A DNA stretch of 64,000 nucleotides from Hyphomicrobiales bacterium (GTDB lineage Bacteria; Pseudomonadota; Alphaproteobacteria; Rhizobiales; Methyloligellaceae), in assembly GCA_021775555.1 (NCBI GenBank), contig JAJFHP010000028.1, positions 30,826 through 94,825 on the forward strand, given 5' to 3'. Each line of letters begins with the position of its first letter. Position 1 is the first letter of the stretch. Positions 1 through 8,892 of the stretch are shown here, piece by piece. The notes beneath the pieces were generated by a model. It ran no database searches. It saw nothing but the letters and a program-made list of their open reading frames with translations, and was not told the origin of the DNA. The position numbers were made by a program, and so were the translations under genes.

Positions 1-85
1 TGAACAATATTACTCCCAGATTCAGCGCGCTGGAGGCAATCGCTGGGACAGCTCAAGCCTCATAACATTACTGGAGCGGGACTGA
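1..85 (+). CDS. C-terminal fragment of an upstream gene (possibly a 3-hydroxyisobutyrate dehydrogenase-like protein)
   Basis: An open frame entering from the left edge encodes 27 residues and stops with TGA at 83-85, two bases before the next start. The tail has a dehydrogenase-like ending with the pattern WDSSSLITLLER. Similar tails (D-x-S-ALI-x-LL) end NAD-binding beta-hydroxyacid dehydrogenases, but too little is present to be sure. The tight spacing to the thioesterase gene suggests one transcript. Confidence 0.4.
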   Translation, partial: EQYYSQIQRAGGNRWDSSSLITLLERD

Positions 86-86
86 C

Positions 87-533
87 GTGATGGCCAATCA
101 GGACCGTTGCAGCGACGCCCTCGCCACCCGTGTAGGTGAGCACATGATGGAGAACAGTCCGGTTCTGCATCACTGGGGCATCGAATTGTCAGAGATAACG
201 AATGGCGCTGTAACGATGCGCATGACGGTCCGCAAGGACATGTCGAACTTGCATGGTCAGTGCCATGGGGGTGTTCTCTTCACAATGGCTGATGCGTGCT
301 TTGGCTTTGCCGCCAACTCTTACAATGACCGTGCAGTGGCAGCGTCATGCGAAATCAAATACCTGAAACCTGCGGAAGTGGGTGAAGAGATTATAGCTCG
401 GGCAACCGAGGTTTGGAGGCGGGGCCGCAGCGGGCTCTACGATGTGGCGATGACCAACCAGAATGGCGACAAGATTGCCATCATGCGCGGCCATGCACGT
501 CTGACCAGCGGCACGCACGTCGAGACTGACTAA
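87..533 (+). CDS. PaaI-family hotdog-fold acyl-CoA thioesterase
   Basis: 148 residues, the usual length for PaaI-type thioesterases, which hydrolyse (hydroxy)phenylacetyl-CoA or related acyl-CoAs in the cytoplasm. The hotdog signature HGQCHGG lies at residues 56-62, followed by the helix with Asp69 (FTMAD), the expected active-site acid. The first two codons are GTG (87) and ATG (90); GGAG at 73-76 is closer to GTG, but ATG is possible. It follows the upstream dehydrogenase-like gene by one base, so the two are probably cotranscribed. Subgroup and substrate cannot be fixed from sequence, and no paa pathway genes are nearby. Confidence 0.85.
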   Translation: MMANQDRCSDALATRVGEHMMENSPVLHHWGIELSEITNGAVTMRMTVRKDMSNLHGQCHGGVLFTMADACFGFAANSYNDRAVAASCEIKYLKPAEVGEEIIARATEVWRRGRSGLYDVAMTNQNGDKIAIMRGHARLTSGTHVETD

Positions 534-551
534 CGAAACCTCCTCCCCAAA

Positions 552-1034
552 TCAAGATTTCGTGGATTTACTCTCGGCATAATCCAACGGCAGCTCGGTG
601 GTGAACTTGATTTGCTCCATCGCGAAACTGGAACTCACATCGCTCAATTCGATGCTGGCGATAAGCTTCTTGTAAAAAATATCATACTGTTCGATGTCAG
701 GTACGACCACGCGCAGCAGATAATCCACTTGCCCGCTCATCCGGTAAAATTCGACAACTTCTGGAAATTTCTGAATGGCCTCATGAAACCTGTCCAGCCA
801 TTCCTGCTCATGCTGGCTCGTCGAGATCGACACAAACACCGTAACACCGGCATTGACCTTGGCAGAGTCCAGTAAAGCCACCCTGCGTTGTATAATGCCC
901 TGCTCTTCCATTTTCTGGATGCGGCGCCAGCACGGTGTCGTGGAAAGGCCAACCATACGGCCAATTTCCGCTACTGGCATGGTGCAATCCTTTTGCAAAA
1001 TAGCAAGGATGCTACGGTCCATTTTGTCGAGCAT
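552..1034 (-). CDS. Lrp/AsnC-family transcriptional regulator
   Basis: 160 residues with the standard architecture: an N-terminal winged HTH (about residues 5-50, including the GLSTTPCWRRIQKME recognition region) and a C-terminal RAM/AsnC effector-binding domain (about 65-150). Such proteins form octamers that sense amino acids. The start is ATG at 1032-1034 behind a GGGGG-rich ribosome binding site. It converges with the thioesterase gene and has no divergent target next to it. AT-rich repeats of the form TTTTATC lie just upstream (1050-1105) and could be autoregulatory sites; that is inference. Confidence 0.9.
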   Translation of the reverse strand: MLDKMDRSILAILQKDCTMPVAEIGRMVGLSTTPCWRRIQKMEEQGIIQRRVALLDSAKVNAGVTVFVSISTSQHEQEWLDRFHEAIQKFPEVVEFYRMSGQVDYLLRVVVPDIEQYDIFYKKLIASIELSDVSSSFAMEQIKFTTELPLDYAESKSTKS

Positions 1035-1183
1035 TTCAACCCCCGGTATCGATAGTTTTATTTTATCAATTCAAGGCTCTGATAAATAATTTTGCGTTTT
1101 ATCACAATTAGAACGCTCACATTAGCAGTTCATTCCAAAAATGTTATTATGCACCGGCATACACAAAAGCAATATCCGGAACT

Positions 1184-1798
1184 TTACAACCGCGCACGTA
1201 CAGCGCTCCTGAGTTCCGGCAAAATCCGTTCTTCAAACCACGGATTCTTCTTCAGCCAGGCATTATTGCGCCATGAGGGGTGCGGAAGCGGTATCGAAGC
1301 CGGACGCTGTGTTTTCAGTGAACCGGGATCCCAATTCCTGACGGTTTCGGTCAGAGTCCGGCCACGTGCGGGCCCCATATGCCAGCTTTGTGCATACCCG
1401 CCAATGAGAAGCATCAACTCAATCTGAGGCAATTGTTCGAACAGGTTTTTCCGCCACAGTTTTGGGCATTCCTTACGCGGCGGCAGATCGCCACCCTTTG
1501 CATCCAGTCCCGGAAAGCAGAATCCCATGGGAATGATCGCGATCCGGGACATATCGTAAAACTCATCCTCATTCACACCCATCCAGTCCCGCAGACGATC
1601 ACCCGAAGGGTCGGTGAAGGGCACGCCAGATGCGTGAACCCGTGTCCCCGGTGCTTGCCCGGCAATACAGATGCGCGCGGTAGAACTGATCTGGAGAACC
1701 GGACGCGGCTCATGCGGCAAGGGCAGGGCATCAGGTGTCTCCACGCAATAGCGGCAGAGGCGGATATCCGACAGCAATTTTTCTAGAACACGACCCAT
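1184..1798 (-). CDS. Uracil-DNA glycosylase family protein
   Basis: About 204 residues from the chosen start. Motif A is GQAPG (family 4/5-like GEAPG) and the C-terminal motif is HPSWRN, the His-Pro-Ser loop that contacts the minor groove. Four cysteines (CRYC near the N-terminus, then FCFPG and KEC) are spaced as in iron-sulfur UDGs, so a 4Fe-4S cluster is plausible. A longer frame opens at 1861, but ATG at 1796-1798 has a strong AGGAGG site about 7 bases upstream and avoids overlap with the upstream GST gene, so it is preferred. It probably removes uracil or another deaminated base; the exact family is not certain. Confidence 0.8.
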   Translation of the reverse strand: MGRVLEKLLSDIRLCRYCVETPDALPLPHEPRPVLQISSTARICIAGQAPGTRVHASGVPFTDPSGDRLRDWMGVNEDEFYDMSRIAIIPMGFCFPGLDAKGGDLPPRKECPKLWRKNLFEQLPQIELMLLIGGYAQSWHMGPARGRTLTETVRNWDPGSLKTQRPASIPLPHPSWRNNAWLKKNPWFEERILPELRSAVRARL

Positions 1799-1811
1799 GA
1801 TGGACCTCCTG

Positions 1812-2423
1812 CTAGGCCCCGGCACTGGGTCGTGCAGAAACCTCGTTATGCCATCGTTCAAGGCTTGGCCGGTTTTCGGGCCGTTCGATCCGGGCGGGCT
1901 TCATGAAATCCATACCCACCATGGCCGTGATATCGGCAACGCTGAATTCATCACCAGCTATGAATTGACGACCCGACAGCTCAGCATCAAGAAGCGAAAG
2001 CATGGTCAGTACCCGTGGTCGGTTCACTTCACCCCATTCCGCAACTTGCGGCTTTTCCATCTCCTTCATGGCTGGATGGAGGTGACGGAAGGTTTGCGCC
2101 ACGGGAAACAGCAGATTGAGTTCCATGCGCCGCTGCCACATCTCCACATTGGCCTTGACATACGGTCCGGTGCCCATGAGCGGGGGTTCGGGCTGAAGCT
2201 CTTCGAAATAACGGCAGATGGCCATGGATTCAGAAATCGCATTGCCGTCATCCAGCAGCAGTACGGGTACGCGTTGCAGCGGATTGAGGTCCGAGAAGTC
2301 CGGCGTCTTATGCTGAAACTCAGTGATATCAATCTGCTCATACTCAATGTCGATGTCTTTTTCAGCCAGGAAAATCCGAACCCGGCGCGGGTTCGGCGCG
2401 CGGCCATCTTCAATAATTTTCAT
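1812..2423 (-). CDS. Glutathione S-transferase family protein
   Basis: About 203 residues with an N-terminal thioredoxin-fold domain (NPRRVRIFLAEK start helix, then the cis-Pro strand RVPVLLLDDG and the ESMAICRYFEE glutathione-contact helix) and an all-helical C-terminal domain ending in the FSVADIT N-capping/hydrophobic staple motif typical of GSTs. ATG at 2421-2423 has GGGAGGAG seven bases upstream, preferred over the upstream start at 2456. It lies 13 bases upstream of the uracil-DNA glycosylase gene on the same strand, so the two are probably cotranscribed. Substrate unknown. Confidence 0.88.
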   Translation of the reverse strand: MKIIEDGRAPNPRRVRIFLAEKDIDIEYEQIDITEFQHKTPDFSDLNPLQRVPVLLLDDGNAISESMAICRYFEELQPEPPLMGTGPYVKANVEMWQRRMELNLLFPVAQTFRHLHPAMKEMEKPQVAEWGEVNRPRVLTMLSLLDAELSGRQFIAGDEFSVADITAMVGMDFMKPARIERPENRPSLERWHNEVSARPSAGA

Positions 2424-2468
2424 CTGCTCACTCCTCCCGGCACCCCGGGTCACCATTTGTCACTCACA

Positions 2469-2990
2469 TTAGCGGTTCTCTTCGCGCCAGGCACGCGGGC
2501 GAATAAAGGTTCCCGACCAGATGCCGCGTTTCGCCGCTCTTGCCACGCGTTCAGCCCCTGGATATGCGTGATAGGACAAGGCCCACCCCTGCTCTACCAG
2601 CCAGTGGTTGATTTCATCGCCTTGCATCCGGCATACGGCCAGTAGCCGGTCATGAACATCACGCTCACCGCCCTTGCATATTACCTTTTGGCCTCGCAGC
2701 CGGTTTCCGAGTTTACGCGTGGATTCCGCACCGCACGGCCAACTCGTCCCGCTTCGAATACAGTTTTGCGCGTGCTCCGGGGCATCGATCCCCAGCAGGC
2801 GTATCTCAACACCGTTCACAATAATACTGTCGCCGTCAATGATCCGGGCTGTCCCTGAAACCTCCACCGGTTCCGGCTCAGGCAGGAAGCGAATTACAGC
2901 CAGAATGGCAAGCACGATGGCCGCAAACAGAATGATATCGAGGGACCGGTTTCGCCGCGATTTTCGGAGCAAACTGTTCATGGACGACAT
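2469..2990 (-). CDS. Membrane-anchored thermonuclease (staphylococcal nuclease-like)
   Basis: 173 residues: a basic N-terminus, one membrane segment at about 18-36 (LDIILFAAIVLAILAVI), then an SNase domain. The calcium/catalytic region ARIIDGDSI and RLLGIDAPE is intact, and the DRLLAVCR segment supplies the second arginine. Four cysteines in the domain suggest disulfides, consistent with an extracytoplasmic location. Such proteins are sugar-nonspecific nucleases at the envelope. It is followed on the same strand by the GST and glycosylase genes with short gaps, but a functional link is not evident. Confidence 0.85.
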   Translation of the reverse strand: MSSMNSLLRKSRRNRSLDIILFAAIVLAILAVIRFLPEPEPVEVSGTARIIDGDSIIVNGVEIRLLGIDAPEHAQNCIRSGTSWPCGAESTRKLGNRLRGQKVICKGGERDVHDRLLAVCRMQGDEINHWLVEQGWALSYHAYPGAERVARAAKRGIWSGTFIRPRAWREENR

Positions 2991-3181
2991 GTGGCCGATT
3001 GAATGGTTTGGCGCAATGGCGATCGCGGAACTTCATAGAAATAACTCAAAAAGCCGATAAAACATCATTCCCTGACCCATGTTGTCATAGCGAAGCAGAT
3101 TACCGGTTATAAGTGCGCCAAAAACGGACGATTTCCTCAAAAATTAAACTTGAATTTAGGACTTTCACCCGAGACTCGACC

Positions 3182-3277
3182 ATGAACGGGTTTGGTCCAC
3201 GCGGACGGCACCAAGACTATGGTTATGGCCAGCCCGTATCTGGAACAGAAGTGTCGGGCAAAGTAAAAGCGCGTTGA
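3182..3277 (+). CDS. Possible 31-residue leader ORF before the histidine kinase
   Basis: ATG at 3182 opens a 31-codon frame rich in Gly, Arg, Tyr and Pro that stops four bases before the kinase start. There is no strong ribosome binding site, only GAGAC about 9 bases upstream. It could be a leader peptide, an N-terminal piece of the kinase lost to a stop or frameshift, or a chance frame. Nothing in it is recognised. The rest of 2991-3281 shows no other gene. Confidence 0.25.
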   Translation: MNGFGPRGRHQDYGYGQPVSGTEVSGKVKAR

Positions 3278-3281
3278 TTTA

Positions 3282-4865
3282 ATGAGTACGGGATCTAACC
3301 CCGCCCTGTTGGGTGAAGCTGAACAGCCCACTGGCCCTGCCAGGCTGACCGCGCGTAGCGTTCAGGACGCTCGCGAACGGCTGACCTACAAGTCGGATAC
3401 ACGGCCTGAATTTGACTATGAGCTGCTGCTCATGTTCGTGAAGAACGAGTTGAGCGCATCCCTCGCCATCCCGCTACTTGCCGTTATCGTCGCTCTCGCC
3501 TCCATGTTCTGGGCACCAGCAAACGAGCTAATCCTGTGGTTGTCCACGGTTCTGGTGTCGAAAGGCATATTGCTGGCGCTCTGCCGTGAATTCACCAAAC
3601 GACCACGTGGCGAAGTAAATATCCTCCAATGGCGATCCAAACTCATGGCTGCCGAGTTTTTATATGGCGTCACTTGGGCAGGCGTGGCCTTCATCAGCAT
3701 CGGCAGCAACGATCATTCAGCGCATATGTTTCTGTTTGCCTGCATGACTGTTGTCATCGCCATGCGGATGATGTTTGCCTCGACGGTAATGCCCATTGTC
3801 TATGCAGGCACAATTCCGATGACGGTCGCGCTTGTGCTTCGTTTCGCACTCCTCGACACGCCGTTCTACTGGGCCATGGCCGCGATGGCGGTGGGAGTAC
3901 ATATGTACTTCGTATTCCTGATGAAGGGTCTCAACACGACCGTGCTGACCATGCTCGAATACCGCGCGGAAAAAGAATTGCTGATTACGGAACTTGAGCA
4001 AGCCAAATCCATTTCCGACGAGGCACGCCGCCGCGCGGAATCAGCCAATATCGCGAAGTCGCGCTTCCTTGCGACCATGAGCCACGAATTGCGCACGCCG
4101 CTGAATGCCGTTCTTGGTTTCTCGGAGGTGATGAAGGCGGAAATCCTGGGCCCGCACTCCGTTCCCACTTACAAGGAGTATGCCAAAGACATTCACGAAA
4201 GTGGCCAGCATTTGCTCAACCTTATCAATGAAATTCTTGATTTGTCGCGCATTGAGGCCGGCCGCTACGAGCTTCAGGAGGAAGCCGTCACGCTTGCGGA
4301 TGTGGTGGAAGACTGCACCCGCCTGCAGAAATTGAGAGCCGAGAAGAAGGGGCTCAAAATCATCCAGAATTTCCAGGAAGGCCTGCCGCAGATATGGGCT
4401 GACGAACGGGCAATCAGGCAGGTTTGCCTCAACCTGCTCTCGAACGCGATCAAGTTTACCCCGTCCGATGGCACCATTTCATTAACCATCGGAACGACGG
4501 AATCGGGCGGTCAGTATCTCAGCGTGAATGACACGGGTCCCGGCATCCCGGAAGATGAAATCCCGCGTGTGCTGAAAAGCTTTGGCCAGGGCTCACTTGC
4601 CCATGAAACCGCCGAGGGCGGTACCGGCCTCGGACTGCCTATTGTCATGGGACTTGTGGAATTGCATGGTGGGACGTTCGATATCAAGAGCAAGCTGCGC
4701 CAGGGTACGCTGGTGACGATTACATTGCCGCGCGAGCGGGTGATGCAAGCCTTGCCGCGCCTGAGCGAGCCCGGAGAAGCACAGTCGGAGGAACATTCCG
4801 CTGAGGGTCAGGGTGCATGGCGTGAGCGCCATAACACCCGCCATGCACAACGTAATATCGCTTAA
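3282..4865 (+). CDS. Orphan membrane histidine kinase of the PleC/DivJ-like group
   Basis: 527 residues. Residues about 45-230 contain five or six hydrophobic segments, followed by a short coiled linker and a HisKA domain with the phospho-acceptor His near 267 ([11 protein letters not shown]). The HATPase domain has the N box (NLLSNAIKF), G1 (DTGPGIPED) and G2 (GGTGLGLPI). The HisKA helix pattern (GFSEVM, KEYAKDIHESG, LDLSRIEAG) is that of PleC/DivJ/PdhS-type kinases, which phosphorylate DivK/PleD in alphaproteobacteria. No response regulator is adjacent, also typical of that group. The last about 50 residues are polar and unstructured. Confidence 0.85.
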   Translation: MSTGSNPALLGEAEQPTGPARLTARSVQDARERLTYKSDTRPEFDYELLLMFVKNELSASLAIPLLAVIVALASMFWAPANELILWLSTVLVSKGILLALCREFTKRPRGEVNILQWRSKLMAAEFLYGVTWAGVAFISIGSNDHSAHMFLFACMTVVIAMRMMFASTVMPIVYAGTIPMTVALVLRFALLDTPFYWAMAAMAVGVHMYFVFLMKGLNTTVLTMLEYRAEKELLITELEQAKSISDEARRRAESANIAKSRFLATMSHELRTPLNAVLGFSEVMKAEILGPHSVPTYKEYAKDIHESGQHLLNLINEILDLSRIEAGRYELQEEAVTLADVVEDCTRLQKLRAEKKGLKIIQNFQEGLPQIWADERAIRQVCLNLLSNAIKFTPSDGTISLTIGTTESGGQYLSVNDTGPGIPEDEIPRVLKSFGQGSLAHETAEGGTGLGLPIVMGLVELHGGTFDIKSKLRQGTLVTITLPRERVMQALPRLSEPGEAQSEEHSAEGQGAWRERHNTRHAQRNIA

Positions 4866-4985
4866 ATCGCCGCCAGAACTCAAAATTTCCGGTGGATGCA
4901 TTTGTTTTGTCGGCTACGACTTCCTAAATAGCGGCTATGCCGGAAAAACTCCCCACAGCTGATTTCCCGACGGAGCAAAACTAGC

Positions 4986-5690
4986 ATGAGTGCGTGGATT
5001 GGGCTTGGAATGCTGGTGATTGCCGGTATCGCGCTGATTGTCAGTCATGATGCAGGATCGATTGCCGGGTTTGATAATGCCGACTTCGCGGGAATTGTCG
5101 CTGCCCTCGCATTGATTATCTTTCTAGGTATTCCGATGCTGAGAAGCTATCGCGGCGGGTTCAGTGGCGCGGTACGGGATGCTGTTTTTTGGGGCCTGTT
5201 GGCCCTCGGCCTCGTTGCCGGTTACAGCTATCGCGATCAGGTAAAGCCCATCGCACTCCGCATAGCCGGTGAACTCCTACCGGGTACGCCCATCCAGTTT
5301 GAGACCGGAGATGCAAAATCCATCACCGTGCGCATTCGCAGACAGGCAGATGGGCAATTCATGGCCCAGACCAAGGCCAATGGTGCAAGAATCGACATGG
5401 TTGTCGATACCGGCGCAACAACCATCGTGCTGAACCAATCCGATGCCGCTCAGGCGGGCATCAAGCTCAAGGGTTTGCGTTACTCAATTCCCGTTCAGAC
5501 AGCGAATGGGACCTCTTTTGCCGCGCGGGTACGGCTGAAAAATGTTTCCATCGGACCCGTTAGCATTAACAATGTGGATACGCTCATCGCCAAGCAGGGT
5601 GCTTTGCGAGAAAGCCTGCTCGGTATGAGTTTTTTAAGCCGTTTACGTTCTTATGAGTTCTCTGGAGATTTTCTGACCTTGCGAAGCTAG
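4986..5690 (+). CDS. Membrane-anchored retropepsin-like aspartic protease (TIGR02281 type), copy 1
   Basis: 234 residues. Three hydrophobic segments (about 5-20, 33-52 and 65-80) precede a single-lobed aspartic protease domain whose catalytic motif VVDTGAT lies at about residues 138-144. The flap-side PVQTANG segment and the LLGMSFL ending match the TIGR02281/clan AA family common in alphaproteobacteria. One catalytic Asp per chain means activity requires a dimer. It is followed 64 bases later by a shorter paralogue. Substrates are unknown; the domain is predicted to face the periplasm. Confidence 0.85.
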   Translation: MSAWIGLGMLVIAGIALIVSHDAGSIAGFDNADFAGIVAALALIIFLGIPMLRSYRGGFSGAVRDAVFWGLLALGLVAGYSYRDQVKPIALRIAGELLPGTPIQFETGDAKSITVRIRRQADGQFMAQTKANGARIDMVVDTGATTIVLNQSDAAQAGIKLKGLRYSIPVQTANGTSFAARVRLKNVSIGPVSINNVDTLIAKQGALRESLLGMSFLSRLRSYEFSGDFLTLRS

Positions 5691-5754
5691 TGTCTGAGCG
5701 GGCCTGCAGGTCCATTAAAAACACGTGAAGGTCAACTCCTGGAGTTCAGTGACG

Positions 5755-6327
5755 ATGGCGTATAATTCGGGCGTAAAACATTTCATACGAGAAGCCATAT
5801 TGTGGGTGAGCGTTGCCCTTTTTGGCTTCTCCGGGGTTTATTATTTTGATGATTTGCGTGGCTTTGCCTCCCAAACAATCGCCACCGCCGTCTCAAATCC
5901 AGAGACAGTTTTAAACGACCCTGCCCCTACGCCACGACAAAATACCTCGGGATTTGAACGCTCCGTGACACTCACCGCCGGCCGCAATGGCCATTTCTTC
6001 GCCCGCGCCTATATCAACGGCCGGCCAATCGCGGTCATGGTGGATACCGGTGCAACGCAGATAGCCCTGACATATGAAGATGCGGAACGTCTGGGCCTGA
6101 GACCCCACACAAGTGATTTCACTCAAACCACGCGAACCGCGAACGGAATCGGACGCATGGCACCTGTGGATCTGGACAATGTTCGCATTGGCGACGTGGA
6201 AGTTTCTGATTTGCGGGGTTCGATCTCAGAACCTGGAAAACTGCACATCACATTGCTGGGCATGGAATTTATTCGCAAGCTGGAGCGCTTTGAGTTACGC
6301 GGACGTGAACTTGTGCTTGTCGAATAG
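5755..6327 (+). CDS. Membrane-anchored retropepsin-like aspartic protease (TIGR02281 type), copy 2
   Basis: About 190 residues from ATG 5755, chosen because GGAG lies ten bases upstream; a GTG at 5725 would add ten residues but lacks a site. One N-terminal membrane segment (AILWVSVALFGFSGVYYF) and a proline-rich linker lead to the protease domain with VMVDTGATQI near residue 95. The fold and ending LLGMEFIRKL parallel the preceding gene, so the two are tandem duplicates that diverged in their anchors (three segments against one). Because the fold works as a dimer, a heterodimer is possible. Confidence 0.84.
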   Translation: MAYNSGVKHFIREAILWVSVALFGFSGVYYFDDLRGFASQTIATAVSNPETVLNDPAPTPRQNTSGFERSVTLTAGRNGHFFARAYINGRPIAVMVDTGATQIALTYEDAERLGLRPHTSDFTQTTRTANGIGRMAPVDLDNVRIGDVEVSDLRGSISEPGKLHITLLGMEFIRKLERFELRGRELVLVE

Positions 6328-6411
6328 CTGATCGCTTGCAGGAACAAGCGATTGTTGGCTTGGGCCAGTTCAGTTATCTAGACACCTTAATCCTTCGCTG
6401 AGGCCAAGCTG

Positions 6412-7911
6412 ATGTTTCCCAAACCGCGAAACGACCTGACTCCGAATACGCTCGAGTTCGAACAACTCCCCTATATCAAGCCGACCGGCTTTCGCGAATA
6501 TGACGCGCGCTGGCTCTACCCCGATGAACTCAACCTCATGGGGCTGCAGGCCATCGGAATGGGGCTGGCGGAGCTATTTCGCAGGCGCGGCGTGCCGCTC
6601 CGTATCGTGACTGGCCATGATTTCCGTTCATACTCTGCCTCGATCAAGCAGTCCCTCATTTCCGGCTTGCTGGCCGGCGGTATGGAAGTTCATGACATCG
6701 GCCTGGCGCTCTCGCCTACAGCCTATTTTGCCCAGTTCGAACTGGATGTGAAAGGCGTGGCCATGGTCACTGCGAGCCACAATGATAATGGCTGGACCGG
6801 CATCAAGATGGGGCTGGACCGCCCCCTCACCTTCGGTCCGGACGATATAGGCGAACTTAAAGCGATCGTGCTTTCAGGAACCTCACAGACACCGGGTGGT
6901 GGACAGTACATATTCCATCCTGAAATATATGATCGCTATATTGAGGATTTGTGCGATCGGCCGAAACTCACCCGCGCGCTAAAGGTTGTTGCGGCTTGTG
7001 GAAACGGAACCGCAGGCGCTTTTGCACCACAGGTTCTCGAAGCGGCGGGTTGCGAGGTCGTCCCGCTCAATTGTGACCTGGACCACTCCTTCCCGAACTA
7101 CAATCCCAATCCAGAAGACATGAAGATGCTGGAAGCAATCCAAAAAGCGGTTCTTGAATCCGGTGCCGATGTCGGCTTTGCCTTTGACGGAGATGGAGAC
7201 CGGTGTGGTGTTGTCGACAATGAAGGAACGCCCATTTTTGCCGACAAGGTTGGTGTCATGCTGGCCCGGGATTTATCAGCGCAACATGCCAACGCCAAAT
7301 TCGTCGCCGATGTGAAATCGACCGGCCTTTTCATGACCGATCCTGTTCTCAAGGCCAACGGCGCCACGTGCGAATACTGGAAAACAGGCCACTCCTACAT
7401 GAAGCGCTATTCACATGAGACTGGCGCACTGGTGGGTTTTGAAAAATCAGGCCACTTCTTTTTTAGTCCGCCATTGGGTCGGGGCTATGACGACGGGCTC
7501 ATCTCGGCGCTGGCGATCTGTGACATGCTTGAACGCAGTCCAGGCAATTCCATGTCGGACTTGCTGCGTGATCTGCCACAGACATGGCAGTCTCCCACAA
7601 TGTCGCCGCACTGCGCGGACGAGATCAAATATGATGTAGTTGACCGTGCCATTAGCCATTTCTCTGATATTGCATCGCAGGGCGGAACGCTCGCAAACCA
7701 GTCCATAAACGATGTGATTACCGTCAATGGCATCCGCATCGTTCTTGAAGATGGCACTTGGGGGCTGGTCCGCGCCTCATCTAACAAGCCTGAACTGGTT
7801 GTCGTGGTCGAGAGCCCCACATCAGAAGAAAATATGCGAGCCATTTTTTCAGACATCGACGGCTACCTCTCGGCTCAGCCGGAAGTTGGAGAATATAATC
7901 AGAAGATTTGA
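6412..7911 (+). CDS. manB: Phosphomannomutase/phosphoglucomutase
   Basis: 499 residues with the four-domain alpha-D-phosphohexomutase layout. The phosphoserine loop is TASHND (Ser near 121), the metal loop DGDGDRCG near 260, the sugar-specificity loop GFEKSGH near 342 (GEMSGH in AlgC) and the phosphate loop RASSNKPE near the C-terminus. It interconverts hexose 6- and 1-phosphates for nucleotide sugars used in envelope polysaccharides. The name manB rests on family resemblance; pgm/algC-type activity is equally possible. It converges with the LysR gene. Confidence 0.88.
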   Translation: MFPKPRNDLTPNTLEFEQLPYIKPTGFREYDARWLYPDELNLMGLQAIGMGLAELFRRRGVPLRIVTGHDFRSYSASIKQSLISGLLAGGMEVHDIGLALSPTAYFAQFELDVKGVAMVTASHNDNGWTGIKMGLDRPLTFGPDDIGELKAIVLSGTSQTPGGGQYIFHPEIYDRYIEDLCDRPKLTRALKVVAACGNGTAGAFAPQVLEAAGCEVVPLNCDLDHSFPNYNPNPEDMKMLEAIQKAVLESGADVGFAFDGDGDRCGVVDNEGTPIFADKVGVMLARDLSAQHANAKFVADVKSTGLFMTDPVLKANGATCEYWKTGHSYMKRYSHETGALVGFEKSGHFFFSPPLGRGYDDGLISALAICDMLERSPGNSMSDLLRDLPQTWQSPTMSPHCADEIKYDVVDRAISHFSDIASQGGTLANQSINDVITVNGIRIVLEDGTWGLVRASSNKPELVVVVESPTSEENMRAIFSDIDGYLSAQPEVGEYNQKI

Positions 7912-7930
7912 GACAAATGTATTGCCGCTT

Positions 7931-8788
7931 CTATAAAAAGCGAAGCCGCTCGGCGCACATATTTTTCAAATGCTCAGCTGCGGGCGACAACCGGTCAGAG
8001 CCTGCGTGAAGAATATAACGGGCACGGGGCAATTTGGGCATTCCACTGATTTCCACGAGTGCTCCACCAGACTCAGCAATGAAAGCCTTGGTTCGGACCG
8101 TAAGCCCAAGTCCAGCCTCTACGCCTGCGCGCACACCAGAAAGACCAGGGCTTGCAAGCGCAATGCGCCAATCTTTACCGGCTTTCTCAAGGGCCTTCTG
8201 GCCAGCTTCCCGGAAGGAACAAGGCGCATCAAACAGAACAAGCGGCAAAGGAGTTTGATCCTTCACACTGCTATTACGTGGCCCGACCCAAACCATTTGG
8301 GTTTCAGCCAGCTCCTCTCCTGAGAGCCGTGTCTCGATCTCGAAGGTGATCGCCATATCAAGATCACCCTCCTCCACCGCATCAATCAACACCTTGCTGC
8401 GCTCCACTTGCACATCAAGACGTGCCTGTGGATGCACACGCGTGAATTCCCCAAGAACTCCCGCCAGGGTCTGTTCGGCCAGATCCTGCAAAATACCGAG
8501 TCGCACAGGTCCGGTAATGGAATTCTGCGAAAGAGCGGAAATCGCCGCATCATTTGCCGTCAGGATTTGCCTGGCATGGAGAAGCATGCGCTCCCCCTCG
8601 TCGGTTAAAACCTGACGGCGTCCTTCCTTGCGAAACAGCCCAACCCCAATTTGAGCCTCCAGCCTGTCGATCTGGAGGCTCACGGCCGACAGGGATCGGC
8701 CGACCTTCTCTGCCGCACGCGCAAAAGTGCCCAGCTCTGCAATAGAAGCAAAAGTTCGCAAACAGTCCATGTCCAGATTGGCTCTCAT
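7931..8788 (-). CDS. LysR-family transcriptional regulator
   Basis: About 285 residues: N-terminal winged HTH (MDCLRTFASIAELGTFARAAEKVGRS then a linker helix) and a LysR substrate-binding domain. The start is taken as ATG at 8786-8788; an upstream frame to 8845 exists but would read through the palindromic operator, and the MDC methionine at about 8770 is an alternative. It is divergent from a tautomerase gene with the operator between them, the classical LysR arrangement in which the regulator represses itself and controls its neighbour. The inducer is unknown. Confidence 0.9.
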   Translation of the reverse strand: MRANLDMDCLRTFASIAELGTFARAAEKVGRSLSAVSLQIDRLEAQIGVGLFRKEGRRQVLTDEGERMLLHARQILTANDAAISALSQNSITGPVRLGILQDLAEQTLAGVLGEFTRVHPQARLDVQVERSKVLIDAVEEGDLDMAITFEIETRLSGEELAETQMVWVGPRNSSVKDQTPLPLVLFDAPCSFREAGQKALEKAGKDWRIALASPGLSGVRAGVEAGLGLTVRTKAFIAESGGALVEISGMPKLPRARYILHAGSDRLSPAAEHLKNMCAERLRFL

Positions 8789-8791
8789 AAT

Positions 8792-8808
8792 GTTTAGTAT
8801 AACTAAAC
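8792..8808. promoter_or_regulatory. Perfect palindrome, likely LysR operator
   Basis: GTTTAGT-ATA-ACTAAAC is a perfect 7+3+7 inverted repeat lying between the divergent lysR-type gene and the tautomerase gene. It contains the T-N11-A core expected for LysR proteins. It sits 3 bases from the proposed regulator start and about 85 bases from the tautomerase start. Confidence 0.65.
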
Positions 8809-8892
8809 TGATTGCTTTAATATACCAATTTTTATAATCAATCATTTGACTCTATGGTGGGTGTTTCAATCCCCTCAAACAGGAGACCTGAT

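Noticed and set aside
1797..2645. 282-codon plus-strand frame opposite the GST and nuclease genes
   Set aside because: It is antisense to two recognised protein families and shows no family features of its own.
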